Under the pieces are notes generated by a model. It had not been told where the DNA came from, made no database searches, and worked only from the letters and a program-made list of their open reading frames with translations. Below, in pieces: positions 36,868-48,426 of a stretch of 64,000 bases of DNA (its first letter is position 1; each line of letters opens with the position of its first letter). The DNA is from Atherinomorus stipes (Eukaryota > Chordata > Actinopteri > Atheriniformes > Atherinidae), in assembly GCA_023101725.1 (NCBI GenBank), contig JALJCO010009114.1, positions 310,001 through 374,000 on the forward strand, in the 5' to 3' direction. Made by a program: the position numbers and the translations under genes.

Positions 36868-38942
36868 TGGGGCAATATCTGACAATGGGGATGCATGCAC
36901 AGCAATACGGTCAATATTTTCACCTCACTGGAGAAAAGAATTGCACTTTTTCACTCATTCTTATTGAGCTGCTTTGGATTTGATATTCCAGCCCATCTCA
37001 TCACCTTCCACCAGCAGGTTTCATAACTCTACGGGCCAGGGAGCAAACATCCATGTTTGATCTCAGGGAGAAATTTCCCTTTTAAAATTGTCACAGCTTG
37101 GTGGGTTTCACAAACCATGCAGTGGATATTCAATTTAGCCAAATCATTATTTATCTTTAGTCAGATTAGCTGAGCTTTGCCAGAGTCTTTTCATGTACCC
37201 TCAGGGGTAGAAGTACCCCTGGCTGGGAATCGCTATCACCATTATTTGCATGTGTTCTGTACCCATGCAGTAAGCAGTAATATCCCCTTCAACACCCTCT
37301 CAGAGATCCATCATCTGATGCATTTTGGATCATGTTCAGTTCACGCTCTCACAGTATTGATGGCCCACCAGATTTACCTCTCACAGTGTCAGCTGAGGTG
37401 ATGCATATTGAAAAGATTAACACACTGTTGACATCAGAGCTCCACCACTTGATCTCCTTAGGTTCAGCAAAGCAGTGAACTCTGTTTTGGGATCTGTGAA
37501 ATAAATCCTGTAAATGGAATATTCGCTCAGGAGGGTGTTGAGTTTCTAGTTTATGAGGGAGTCAGTAATCCTATAAAGTCTGGATTTGCCTTTCTTTATG
37601 AGGCTCAGCATTGTGTTAGATCTTATGGGCTTACGAGCCTGTCAAACAGGGACAAATAATTGACAAAACCAGGCCTGATTACTGATTGAAGGAAATCAAA
37701 GATAAACAGCTTTCCTTATGATGGTGCCTCTCTGCTGTCCTCAGCTATAAGATGACGGTGCAGAACCTCAGAGAATAATGCCAGATTTGGCTAAATTCTC
37801 ACCCCTCCATTAGCTGTTGCAGAACGTTTTAACCCCCCCTTTACACCTTGCAACATCCTCCAAACACTGCAGATCATGTTGTGCCATCCACACAATAAAC
37901 CACGACAGATTTTGAACGGCATCCTCTGGCTCCAAACAAGGTCACTCTGGATTTGTGATCATATGTCTTCAAGACATGAGGTGCAGTAGTCCAAACTGCT
38001 CTCTGCAGGCGTGCTACTCGTCTTTCCACTTGTTTACATTACAAAGAACACATTTTCTAGTATGTGGACAGCATACAAACACTAAAGCTGACACAAACAC
38101 GTAAAAAAAAACAAAAAAAGTGTTGACAGTAGATTTGTTTGGATAGAAAGTTATGATTGTGTAACCAGCTTGCATGGTATATTTGCCCACCAGCAGTGTG
38201 TGGCTCACCCACTGAGACCTTTTTGATTCACATCTGCACACACTGCAAACAGTGAGATGCAGTCAGATACATTTTTATGGAGATAATAAATTGATACAAG
38301 TTCAGCGCTGTCTTTATGCATTGCAATTCAGTGCAGTTCGATAACATCATAGAAGGGCAAAAACATTAACATTGCAATCCGACGAGTAGATGCGAGACTA
38401 TTTTTGCAGATATACTGCATAGTAGGTCCACTATATATCCAGTATCGCTCTAAATTTATATATTTTCCTTATATTCCTCTGCACTTTATGATGTATTCTT
38501 ATTACTTTGTTTTTCACAACCATCACTTTCTATGTCCCCACTAACCTTTTCTCCCCCCCACTCTCCACCTGCAACTGCAATTATTAGATGCTGAAAAACA
38601 AGCACCATCATTTGGGGAGGGAGGGGGGATTATCACCCTGGGACCTGCCTCCATTTTTATGCATTTTGCTCTCAGCTTCGTTTAATCAGCAAAGCCATGT
38701 GTCTATCATGGCAATGTGACAATGAAACCAGAATAATAACTACACATTTCCTTGTTGTGCACATGAATAGTTTAAATGAATTACTCTTCTGAAATCCAGA
38801 AAATAAATATTTTGTTGAAATTTACTCTTTGTAACGTGAGTTGTGAAAACTGGATTTTTTTTATTATTTTTTTTTATCTTTAACATTTTTTCTCCCTTTG
38901 TTTTTGTTGCTGAGAAAAAGAGTTTTAAATCATTTTTTTGAA
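36868..38942. other. Non-coding DNA
   Basis: No gene or full transposon is seen. A small hairpin, caggggta-gaag-tacccctg, lies at 37202-37221. The rest is ordinary mixed sequence and could include conserved regulatory DNA. Confidence 0.45.
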
Positions 38943-39015
38943 AGGCAAGGCAAATTTATTTGTGTTGCTCATTTCATGTACAAATCTATTCAAAGTGCTT
39001 TGCCTGAAACATTAA

Positions 39016-40331
39016 GGTGGTGATGACACGACCTTACCTTCAAGTAACTTTGTCATACAACACACAAAGACAAAATAAGTAGTTCTGTGCTGTTAGGAGT
39101 GAATCAGACGTGTATTTATGTAAATGAATATTTAAGAGTCGCGGCTAAGCGCTGCTAGCTCTTTACTAGCAAACCTAACCTCCGTGTTGTGACGTCAGCG
39201 AGATAAAGTTGCGGTCGGCTCATTGATTTACATGTATTATCAAAGCTGTGGAATTCATGAAAGATGCTCCAGAACAGCTGGACTGGAACTGGTTTGTGTG
39301 GTGGGATCATCAACCAGTTCAGAAGAGTGTGATGATGCTGAGGAATTTGGGGAAATCACATTTTACAAGCTAGAACCAGAGTAGAACTGTAGTCAGCTGC
39401 CTACAGTCTGTCTCCCAGCCTCAAGTTCACTGGTTCAGCTAAAAGCCTGCAATGCCGACACACCGAGCGGACTCAGACCTACGGAGCGACCCAGAACAGC
39501 GCCAGCGGAGCTGCACCGGTTTAGAGTCAGGCATGACAGAGGAGAGGCACTCGTTCCCTGTGTTAGCTCGGGGCTAACTGGCTAATTATTTGCCGCGAGT
39601 TAGCTCGCGGCTAGCCTTTAAAAATGAGAAGATGACTATAACCATGGAAGAAGTTGAGTTTTAAATAGTTCCCGTTTCTAAAGATGAGGATGGAGGGAAG
39701 GATGCATCTTTGGAAGCAGCTGGAGGAGATCTGGTGACTGCAGACGTCCTGTTATAACCGAGCAGCAGCTGTCTGTCCATACAGTAGCTGTACGACCAAT
39801 CTGATTAAGCAGCGATTGTCGAAAAAGAATATTCCAGAGGACGATTGCACTTAAGTGTTAGAAGTGTCAACAGCTCCAGTAAACAGAAGCTGCAGACAGG
39901 AGAGACGTGCCGAGAGGTCCCTGATAACCGGTAAGTCCGACCTGCTTTTTTATTCTCTTCAAAATAAAATTCTGGATCTGTAGGAAACTTAAATAAACTA
40001 ACGCTGCACTTACAAGCTTTTAAACATTAACTGGAAATATAATTTAAAGGCTGAGTTGTTACTGTTTGTCTATAAAGCTGGAAAAGGAACTTAAAAACCG
40101 CAATGAAGCCACTGACTTCAATGTTAAATAAGCTGCGAATGTTCTCTGGCAGACGTCACGTCTGGTTTCGGCTAACAGCGCCACAGTCTGGTCAGATGTG
40201 CTGAAATGCAGCAATGTTTGCTAATAACTCATCGATGCAGGCTCGCCTGTTTCTGTTACATAGATCATCATGAAGAACATTTTGGTCTATAAAACATGGC
40301 AAAAAAATGTCAAAAACATGTCATCAGCACT
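39016..40331. mobile_element. TTAA-flanked element, family E
   Basis: The left flank is TTAA (39012-39015) and the right flank TTGA (40332-40335), probably a mutated copy. The ends GGTGGTGATGACACG and the complement of the right side, AGTGCTGATGACATG, match at 12 of 15 positions. Joining the outer flanks restores the LINE-like sequence. The interior is GC-rich around 39400-39620 and contains ccATGG followed by a six-residue frame, MEEVEF, at 39644. Confidence 0.6.
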
Positions 40332-40369
40332 TTGAAAGCATTGAGCATTAAAAGCAACCTTTAAAATGA

Positions 40370-41100
40370 ATTAAATAAAGCAAGAAAACCCTTAAATACA
40401 ATAGAATTAATAGAAAGGAAAAACTGACAAGGTGAGGAATTGTTTTGATAAAAGAGAAAGAAATATTATAACTTTGATTCTGAACAATTAAGAGTGTAAG
40501 AATACCTTAAGTACATTAAAAACAAACTAATAAAATAATTCAAGACTGAAAAGTTAAATACAATAGCATAAATAGCAGGAAATAAAATGTACAGAGTGAG
40601 GAATTACCTTGTTTTGATTAAAGAGAAAGAATATTTTAACCTTAATTTTAAACAATTAAGAGTTTAAGAATACCTGCAGTTTTCAGGGAGTTTGTCCCAT
40701 GTATATAGAAAAGAAAAATACATTAAACACAAACTGTAAAAACTGAATTAAATAAAGACAGAAAAGGCTCAAAAAAAAAAAACAAATAGCAAGAAATAAA
40801 ACTTACAGAGTAAAGGATTAACTTGTTTTGATGAAAGAGAAAAGAGAAGATTTTAACCTTAATTTGAAACAATTAAGAGCGTAAGAATAACCGCAGTTTT
40901 CTGGGAGTGAAGAAAAGAAAAGTGCTTTAAAAGCAAACTGTAAAAAATCAATTGAAGACTGAAAAGGTTTAAATACAATAGCATAAATAGCAGGAAGTAA
41001 AATGTACAGACTGAGGAGGAACTTGTTTTGATTAAAAAGAAAAGAGAAGATTTTAACCTTAATTTTAACTAATTAAGAGTTAAAGTAAACCTGCAGTTTT
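40370..41100. repeat. Tandem array, about 4 units of 170-215 bp
   Basis: Four units share the anchor cttgttttgat(t/g)aaa (about 40440, 40610, 40823, 41023), followed each time by ttttaaccttaattt(t/g)aa, acaattaagag and, in three of them, ctgcagttttc(t)gggag. Unit lengths are about 170, 213 and 200 bp between anchors. The unit is part of the LINE-like element, so the array grew inside a transposon. Confidence 0.8.
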
Positions 41101-41152
41101 GTGGGAGTTTGTGGAGGAGCATAAAAACCGAACGCTGCTTGTCCATGTTTAA

Positions 41153-43695
41153 AGGGACATTGTGTAACAGTTGTATATTGCGAGTAGCTCCCTCATACTT
41201 TTTATCCTGCGTTTGCGTGAAACCGGGCAGACGGACGACAGCCGCTGGTGATAGGCCCCGGTGCAAATATTTTTGTGCCCCACCTCCGCCATAAACACAA
41301 ACACGTTCGAGCACACATGCACACGTGCACGCACACACACACAAACATTCTTGCACTTGCACATGCACAGCTGTTTGAGAGAACTGCTGTTGTCACCGTG
41401 ATGGATTCCTTTTACCAAAGATGCTGCGCGGTGCAGTGTGCAGGTCACGTTCCCATATTTAGGATTAAAAAAAAACTTAATTAAATTAAACTTCACGGGT
41501 GCGTGCAGGTCACGGGTAACAGAAATTTTATTTAATTCTTTATGTGGACATGAGTGTTTTGCTTTGTGCTGGTGTGACTTTTTGCATCGCGCATCACCAG
41601 CGTCCAGCAGTGAGGGAGACGTTCCTGCTACAGGTGTGATGCAGGAGCAGAACAGCTGAAACCAGCGTAGTGGAGAACATCCTACCTTTTTTATGCAGCA
41701 ATCTCTGACTCCTAACCACCAGGTTTCCTCCTCTGACCAGTTTTATAATCCGTTGCGCCGCTGGTTTGAAGAATACGACCATATTTAAACCCTCTCTTGT
41801 CGGCAGGTGCTCCGTCCCCACTTGCTAAATCAAGTTGTGTAAAACGGTTCTTTACTCTGGCCCAGCAGAGAACTGGAGCCTGTTTAAAAGCAGTTTGGAG
41901 AGCGAGAAGCGCGTGCTTTGGTGGTGGAAAGTCAAAGAAGCCATTCTGAACCAGAAGCTCGTGAACAAAGTTTACAAGCTCATATTACTGGCTGTAAATG
42001 ACTGCCAGTAATATGAGGATGTGGTAACGGAGCTGCATTGGAACACGACATAAAACACTTTGTATAAAGAGCTGACAGTAACGTTGAGGAATTCCTATTT
42101 TACATATTTACATGAAATTGAGCATTCATTTATTACAATACGGGGAAATCAAACTGAAGACAAAGCAAACAATTTACACCTGCAGTCGATCTGATAAAGT
42201 TACCTGTGCTTAAAAGTAGCCGCTAACATTAGCATAGCTCCTGGTTCACGTTTCTGTAGAGGTTTTCCTGGAGAAGCTTGGCTGTAAATTTATTTCAGAC
42301 GTCCACTCCTGGTGTTAAAGGCGCTATACCTGATTTTGCACATTTGCGAGCCGTGAGCGAGGTGAAGAGTGTAGTTTGAACTGTAAGCCCCGCCCCTAAC
42401 TGTTTCTCCCAGTGAGAAACGGTCCTACTCTCGTTTTTCTCTCCTCCGACTCAACATACACGAAATAACGTGCACGTTTCATACTCGTGCACAAAGAAAC
42501 TCTCCAGAGAAAACTTGCATCTTCCAGTGAAATGACTGTTTTGGTTGCAGTAGATGGCTGCAGTTCAGCTAAATGACATTTTCTACCATAACCGGTAGTT
42601 TACAGTTATGTAAACAGATGCACAGTTATGACGAGTTATGATGTTATAGGCGACGTTACAACATGACAGCCTGATAAAGTTTCTAACCGGCCCCTTCAGA
42701 AGCAGTGATGTAAAGCTTTGTCGTGTTACGGTGTAAATATCACTATTATATACGGTAGACCAGCAGAGGAAGCGCCAGCACCCGAGGACGTAAATGTTAC
42801 TGAGAAGAAAGTTATTGTCCAGGTGGACTTCGAGTCCACATTCAGTCCAAGGCGTCCAGCTTCAGTACAATCCACCGAGAATACGAACCTGATTCCTTCT
42901 TTGGTCTCTCCTGCGTTTCAATTCTCTCTCCTCCTCAGTTTTGATGCTTACAGGCTGTTTTGCTACGGTATCGCCACTTTCCCTTCTGTAGACGCCATGC
43001 GGTTCTGTTTACAAGTGTTGCCGTGCACGCGAGAGAGGAGGGCGCTCCTCGTTAGAAAACGCCGTGAGTGGCTGATTGGAAACCGAAACTTATGTAGAAT
43101 GAACCGCATTGGCATGAAGAGAGCGTCACGCCATCCTCAGAAACCTAAACTAAAAAGGCCTGGTTTCATGCATATACGCAATCAATGAGTGATTTATTTT
43201 TATGCAATTACCTCTTTTAACACACATTATACCGTGTAGAAAGCATTTCTCTGAAAGAGATTAAAATAAAATCAGGTACAGGGCCTTTAATGAGGGTCCA
43301 GCTCTTCAGCTACGCATGTTTTCTTTGCGTATCTGTACTTGGGTTTTTGTTGAGTTTTCTTGGCCAGTTATTGCAACTGTAAGCTTCACAAAACACGGGC
43401 ATAGTCGCTTGCTCTGTGTTGACTCTGGTAAGTGAACGACCCATCCAATATGGTGGCGACGCACGACGTGATCCAGCACGTAATGCGGGGTCTACGTATA
43501 TACTGTAGGTCTGTGGTAGCCACCACCGAGCTGACCCGTTTGATGTATATATGAATGATACAGACGGAAAATTCTGAGCTTACAGGAGCACTTCAGTTTG
43601 TTGATGGGAGTGATCACTGATTAATGGAAAAATACTTTTGAATGAAGTAATCAATTTTTGTGAAAAGATAACAGGAGAAATTACACAATATCCCT
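41153..43695. mobile_element. TTAA-flanked element, family F
   Basis: TTAA lies on both sides (41149-41152 and 43696-43699). The ends AGGGACATTGTGTAA and TTACACAATATCCCT are inverted with one mismatch. Removing it joins tccatgtTTAA to cgctgactttggg, which restores the LINE-like host. A CA-rich low-complexity stretch lies at 41292-41370. Another TTAA element (42319-43286) is nested inside. No transposase is recognised. Confidence 0.85.
42319..43286. mobile_element. TTAA-flanked element, family G (nested)
   Basis: TTAA lies on both sides (42315-42318 and 43287-43290). The ends AGGCGCTATACCTGATTTT and AAAATCAGGTACAGGGCCT are inverted with few mismatches. The outer flanks join as tcctggtgTTAAtgagggtcc. 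The open frame at 42718-43188 starts at a TTG, has no recognisable domain and includes much of the right half; I do not treat it as a gene. Confidence 0.85.
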
Positions 43696-43730
43696 TTAAC
43701 GCTGACTTTGGGAACTGAAAGTAGACGTGA

Positions 43731-44953
43731 CCTACTATTATTAAAACTGAAGGTTCAAACTCAAAACAAGCTTTGCATCTTAAAATAAGTATTTACACAT
43801 CAAATGTTTGGCTGATTTTATATTACGTTTCTGGTAAACACTGCAAGGTGCATCTTCATATTTTAAAGTAAAAGGTTATCCAGATTCAGAAAAATGAGCA
43901 TGCGTCAGGTATTTGACAGAGCGGATCTTTTTTACGGCTTTGCAAACCTACTCAGCTGAAATCAAACAGACTGAAACAAATACTGCGAAAAGTAAGTTCT
44001 GGTCAAGCTGAATAATCAAAGCTATACACACATGCATATTTATTTCCTGTTTAAAAGTCAGTGTGGTGAAAGTTAACTTTAAAACTTCACAGTCTAACAG
44101 CAGTACCTCATTGTGGTGGCGGACTGCACTGTGTTAACCTGAGGCTAAATGTGACCTTGGGCGCTCACTCTTGGCAGGTGCATTGAGGTGTGTGAGTTAT
44201 GACTGCTGGTGACGCTATATCAGATGGCCCAGGAAATAATGACACTCACTGGCCAAATACTTCACATCCTGCCGCAGGCTAATACTTTAGTAGCTCCTCC
44301 CAGGAGGCGTATTTAGGGTCAGAGGATCATTCAGTTTAGACTTTTCTCTAAATATAAGATCAATTGAAAGCAAGTCAGAGGTGCAGGAATGAAAGCGTTT
44401 AGTTGTTGGGAGGAATGGCTGCATAAACAGCAAGCATAATTGCAGGTTAATTACCAGATAAAAACCTCGTGTTTGCTGTTTCTCCTTTAGTGTTAAGCTT
44501 CCAACAGATTGGAGAAGCATGATTGAGATAAAGAGTGAGACAGAGAAAATTAAACAGATCACAGCAGCAGACTATAAATGAATACGGGTTCATAAAGATC
44601 TCATTTGTATTTTATGTTTGACTTTGATGGCCCCCCGGGCTTCTAAAACGCGCACGTCCAGCAGCGAACATCTGAACGGCTCATAATGATGTTGAAATTT
44701 ATAGGCTTTATTGTTTAGTTTGGAGAGGTCCTCTCTGGACAGGACAGCGCACGTGTCACAATGTTTACAGAGCGGAGCTTAAATTTAATGACTGTCTGGG
44801 AGACGTCATGATGGCCGAAGCAGACAAATATGCTGGCTTATTTAAAAAAAAAAAAAGAAAAGAGTACCAAAAATCATAAAGTTAGATATGAACGTTTTAA
44901 AATTTCAATACAAATTTAGAAAGATAAAAAGATGTGTGACCACCAGGCAAAAA
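43731..44953. other. Non-coding DNA
   Basis: No gene or delimitable element is seen. An A run lies at about 44846-44857. Confidence 0.45.
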
Positions 44954-44957
44954 TTAA

Positions 44958-46817
44958 AAGGAAAAGTACACCCACAGAATGATAGGCCTTCATTTTCTAC
45001 TCATCCTCATGCTGAGCAAGACTCTGGAGCACTTTAATATCTCAAATGCAGTCAGAGATCGGACAGGTTTCCCCCCCCCAACTTTAATGTAATGGAGTTC
45101 ACTGGCAACTGAACCAAAAAGGTCCAGAAGAGTCCAGAAAAACTTGTCAACATTCCTCCATACTGCTCGTCCAATGTAATCCAAGTGCCCTGAGTGGGTA
45201 GTGTCCCATAATACATCCCATAATAGGGATGTAACAATATCCAATATTATCTCGATATGAACGTCACGGTACAATATTGATCACGATATTGTGGGGAGGC
45301 TCACAATAACAGTAATGATGGTATAAAATGCTTCGACCATCATTGCTACAACATTTATTGTCATATTCAAGGTTGAGACATTTTGACCTGCTGGAAAAAC
45401 CTTTGCTTAAGCTTGAAATTCAAGTAAAAATCCAACATATATTTATTGAGAAGACAGCTCAGGTACTATATTAAATATACTTAACCAGGCAATAAAACAA
45501 CCTATTTAATAAGTAAAAAAAAAAATAATAAAAACAGCCACAAAGAAACTGCCTCGTCTTTAGTAGTCAATAAATTTCAAATAAACAAGTCCGCCTGTCT
45601 GTCAGTGGTCAGTCAGATGTCTAACTACTTAAACTTCTACAGGCTCCACCAGAACTTTATTCTTGCAGACATGATTGGGGCGCCGTGATGTCGACAATCA
45701 GCTGAGCAGATGCTCTTCTGCAGGTTAAACGGAGAGTTTTAATGAACAGCTGATCGAGGTGGTGAAAAAATACGAAAATGTGTACAACATGTGAGGCGTT
45801 TAATACACGGACATCACCACGTGCACTGCCGCCCCCTCCCCTCCCCTCACACACCAAGTTAAATAGCCTATAAACTCATTAAGTCACCACGGTGATCCCC
45901 ATGGCGTCACGGCTGAAGCTTCTCATGGAGGAATAAACTGACCAAAACAAACCTTCTTGTCCCTGTGGCCTCCAGAACAGGAATAAAGTTCTCTCTTCTC
46001 CTGGAGTATAACAGGAGAAAAGTAAAGGATCATGGTCTGGCAGCAAAGGATCATGGTCTATGTAGTTTAGTATGTTACGCTACGCACTATTATTTTTGTC
46101 TCAATAGATCCGCTGTTTAATACAAGACCACGACAATTTCGCGGCAGTTTACCTACCGCGATATTGTGATATTGAAAATATTGTTACATCCCTGGTCCAT
46201 AATTTACTGGAAACCACATCATTTAGTATATTTATGGCCTAAACAGTGAACATCTAGTTGCTGCAAAGCGCGCCCTGCAAGTTCACGAAACTACGGAAGC
46301 TGTGGCAGACAAGATCATGCGTTCTCTTTTTCTTTCTTTCTTTGTTTTAAATCAACAGCCAACTCCTCATGTTTGTCCCGGTTTGTCCGCAGCTCGTTCG
46401 CTCTTACCACAATGTAAGTAGCGAATTTCTTCTTCTACGCTTGCATTATCAGCAGAGTAGGCGCTGAACGCTGCGGCTTCCACAGTGTCATGAACTCGCG
46501 GGCACGCTTTGTGCGGCTCCTGTAGATGTACTACTGTTTAGGTTATATAAATATACCAAATGATGTCATTTCAAGTAAATTATGGACGCTACCCACTCAG
46601 GACACTTGGATTACATTGGATGAGCAGTATTTGAGCAGACTTTTATGGACTTTTTTGTTCGAGCCCCGATGAACTCCATTATATGAAATTTGGGGGAAAA
46701 CGAAATCCTGTCCGATGTGCATTTGAGATAATCGAAAAAGTGCTCCAGAGACTTGCTCAGCATGACGGTGAGTAGAAAACGAACGCACATCATTCATTCT
46801 GTGGGTGTACTATTCCT
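44958..46817. mobile_element. TTAA-flanked foldback element, family A copy 3 (interrupted)
   Basis: TTAA lies on both sides (44954-44957 and 46818-46821). The ends AAGGAAAAGTACACCC and GGGTGTACTATTCCT match family A. The centre (46300-46480) is the reverse complement of the centres of copies 1 and 2, so this copy is inverted. A hAT element of about 970 bp (45224-46193) interrupts the left arm; without it roughly 890 bp remain, like the other copies. It has no coding capacity. Confidence 0.9.
45224..46193. mobile_element. hAT-like element nested in foldback copy 3
   Basis: The ends TAGGGATGTAACAATAT and ATATTGTTACATCCCT are inverted, and gatattgtg motifs occur near both. The flanks tcccataa and gtccataa agree at six of eight bases; the same site in foldback copy 2 reads gcgtccataattt, which supports the insertion point. 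No transposase is recognised; the frames inside are short. Confidence 0.75.
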
Positions 46818-46821
46818 TTAA

Positions 46822-47038
46822 ACATCCAAAGGAATTTGAGCCCTGATATTTGTCCAGATCTTGGACTCGCTCGGGTTTTGTGAATTAGCTTGTTAGGGCA
46901 AAACTGACAGCAGAGACAAAGTGATTAAATTAAAAAAGAAAGAAAAAAAGAAGACAAACTCTGACTCCTGGAATCTTGCATTAATAACCAGGAGCCGTGG
47001 GCTCCTTTAAGTAGCTGCCTCGCAATCGGAAAATTAAA
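46822..47038. other. Short non-coding spacer
   Basis: No feature is seen between the foldback copy and the Tc1 relic apart from an AAAG-rich run near 46932-46953. Confidence 0.4.
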
Positions 47039-47254
47039 ATGATTGATGGTCAAATAGCAGGAGGAGGCTGGAAGAAGATAGCAAAGTGTTTTCAGGTAGC
47101 TGTCTCATCTCTTCCTAATGTAATTAAGAAACAGCAGTAAATGGGATTGGTGGAGGTCAAGTTGAGGTCTGGAAGACCCAGAAAACTTTCTGAGAGTTCT
47201 GCACTGAGGAAAGCCAGAAACACACACCAAAACCCCTCATTTGTGATTTTTTTC
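47039..47254 (+). pseudogene. Tc1-like transposase N-terminal relic
   Basis: The frame reads MIDGQIAGGGWKKIAKCFQV, then SSLPNVIKK, a stop, and VEVKLRSGRPRKLSESSALRK. This is the paired helix-turn-helix and GRPRK hinge of fish Tc1/mariner transposases, which binds the inverted ends of the element. A TAA stop at about 47138 breaks the frame, and homology ends near 47250. The DDE catalytic domain is not seen downstream, and the DNA after 47250 (including a run of ten G) looks unrelated. It is inactive. Confidence 0.75.
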
Positions 47255-48047
47255 CCCTCTGTCCTGGTTGGGGGGGGGGCATCGAGGCTGGAGATGCACT
47301 TTGAGGCAGGAAGACCACCAACAGGAAGGGGTGTGGGATGAATGACTGGTTCTGAACCACTTCACTGTTCACAGCTAAAATTTTTTTGAGCAGGGCGCCT
47401 AACCGTCCAAATACTCACCAGGTGCTGCACACACAGCTGCCCACGACTGTGGGGGGGTCGTTCGCTCCACCAGCGTGTGGTCTTAATTGCTCATTGCTCT
47501 TTGCTCTGTTTTCATGACTTACAGGTGGGGAAACTGCAGACGTGTGTGAAAATGTGTGTTCTGGTAAATATTGGATTCTTCTGGAGCAGCTGCTGTGAAG
47601 CAAACCCAGCAGGAACAACCTGACGAGAAGCTTCCAGGCGTCCGCACAAAACTCACACCCAGTTTTAAAATCAGCATCCAACGAATAAAAGAGAAAAGAG
47701 ATATGTATATTCTAGCTGTCCTGAGCGCATGTGCACTCTGATCGATTGTGCTTCAGGCTTGAGTTGCAGCTGGTAGCAGAGGGAACATTTCAGAATGAAG
47801 AATGGCTAAAAACACAGAAAGCAAACACTTAACCATCTGTATAAACGGGGTTAAATATGCTTCAATAAGATGCTTATTAGAAGCACACATCAGATCTACA
47901 ATGGACTACCTAAAGAAATGCAGACTTAAGTTTTATGATGGTCTTCAGACTAAATATCATGGAAAATGTGTGGTTAGACCTAGAATAGGAGGTGCAAGAT
48001 AACCCCATAACAATACGACCAGAAGCGCTTAAATGCAAAAAGAACTT
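47255..48047. other. Non-coding DNA
   Basis: No gene is recognised. The frame at 47802-48002 has no clear family; see the rejected list. The last bases (48048-48055, gcaacttg) are the left target duplication of hAT-like copy 2. Confidence 0.4.
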
Positions 48048-48124
48048 GCAACTTGCAGGGGCGCCTGCAGAAATTTTTTAGGGGTGGCCAAGGGTTATTA
48101 AATAACTTGTTTCTTTCGACCTGG

Positions 48125-48289
48125 AAAAAATATAAAAATGTCAAACCAGGTGCTGGACCACAAGAAAACTCAGATAAAAAGGAAAAAACTGAGTCTGAAG
48201 AAGGTCGTAAGCCCGAAACGTTACTCTGCTCTTAAAATAAATATTCATGGGAGCTACATCCAGAGTTTGTGGATCTGTTTTTTCCTTTT
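48125..48289. mobile_element. Retroposed insertion, possibly Penelope-like
   Basis: The 165-bp insertion is flanked by a 15-bp duplication, tttctttc(g/a)acctgg, with one mismatch (48110-48124 and 48290-48304). It contains CTGAAGAAGG...CCCGAAACG at 48195-48220, a phrase resembling the CTGANGA...GAAA core of hammerhead ribozymes found in Penelope-like elements. The flanking stems of a hammerhead are not convincing. A retroposon of another class is possible. Confidence 0.5.
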
Positions 48290-48426
48290 TTTCTTTCAAC
48301 CTGGACCTTATTTCTAGGAATTTAAACGTGCATTTACTTACCTGTAACATTTTTGCATCACTGACTCTTTTAGACGCTGCTGTATCCAGATTAGTCGTAG
48401 ATCTGCGTATAGTCATATAATGAACG

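Larger units (their letters stand above)
38943..43730 (-). mobile_element. Antisense LINE-like 3' region split by two TTAA insertions
   Basis: The element starts aggcaaggcaaatttatttg at 38943, the reverse complement of a common fish LINE tail (...AAATTTGCCTTGCC). It continues at 40332 (aaagcattgagcattaaaagc), then through a tandem array to cgaacgctgcttgtccatgtt at 41130, and resumes at 43700 (tgactttgggaactgaaagtagac). Removing the inserts at 39016-40331 and 41153-43695 restores a continuous sequence. I place it with fish non-LTR retrotransposons from memory of this motif order; the exact clade is uncertain. No protein-coding part remains. Confidence 0.6.

Noticed and set aside
37202..37221. 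Hairpin caggggta-gaag-tacccctg as a terminator or MITE
   Set aside because: The stem is only eight bases, there is no target duplication, and bacterial-type terminators do not apply.
40370..41100. CRISPR-like or centromeric satellite reading of the 200-bp array
   Set aside because: The units differ in length and sequence, number only about four and belong to the surrounding LINE-like repeat.
42718..43188. 156-codon frame
   Set aside because: It starts at TTG, has no known domain and lies inside a nested TTAA element. No other copy is at hand to test for selection.
47802..48002. Frame MAKNTESKHLTI..., with a phrase in another frame resembling the LNPIENVW motif of Tc1 transposases
   Set aside because: The similarity is only a few residues long, and the surrounding residues do not follow the Tc1 order.
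48195..48220. Functional hammerhead ribozyme
   Set aside because: The core phrase is present, but stem II is weak and no cleavage-site strand pairing with stem III was found. It is kept only as a hint of origin.
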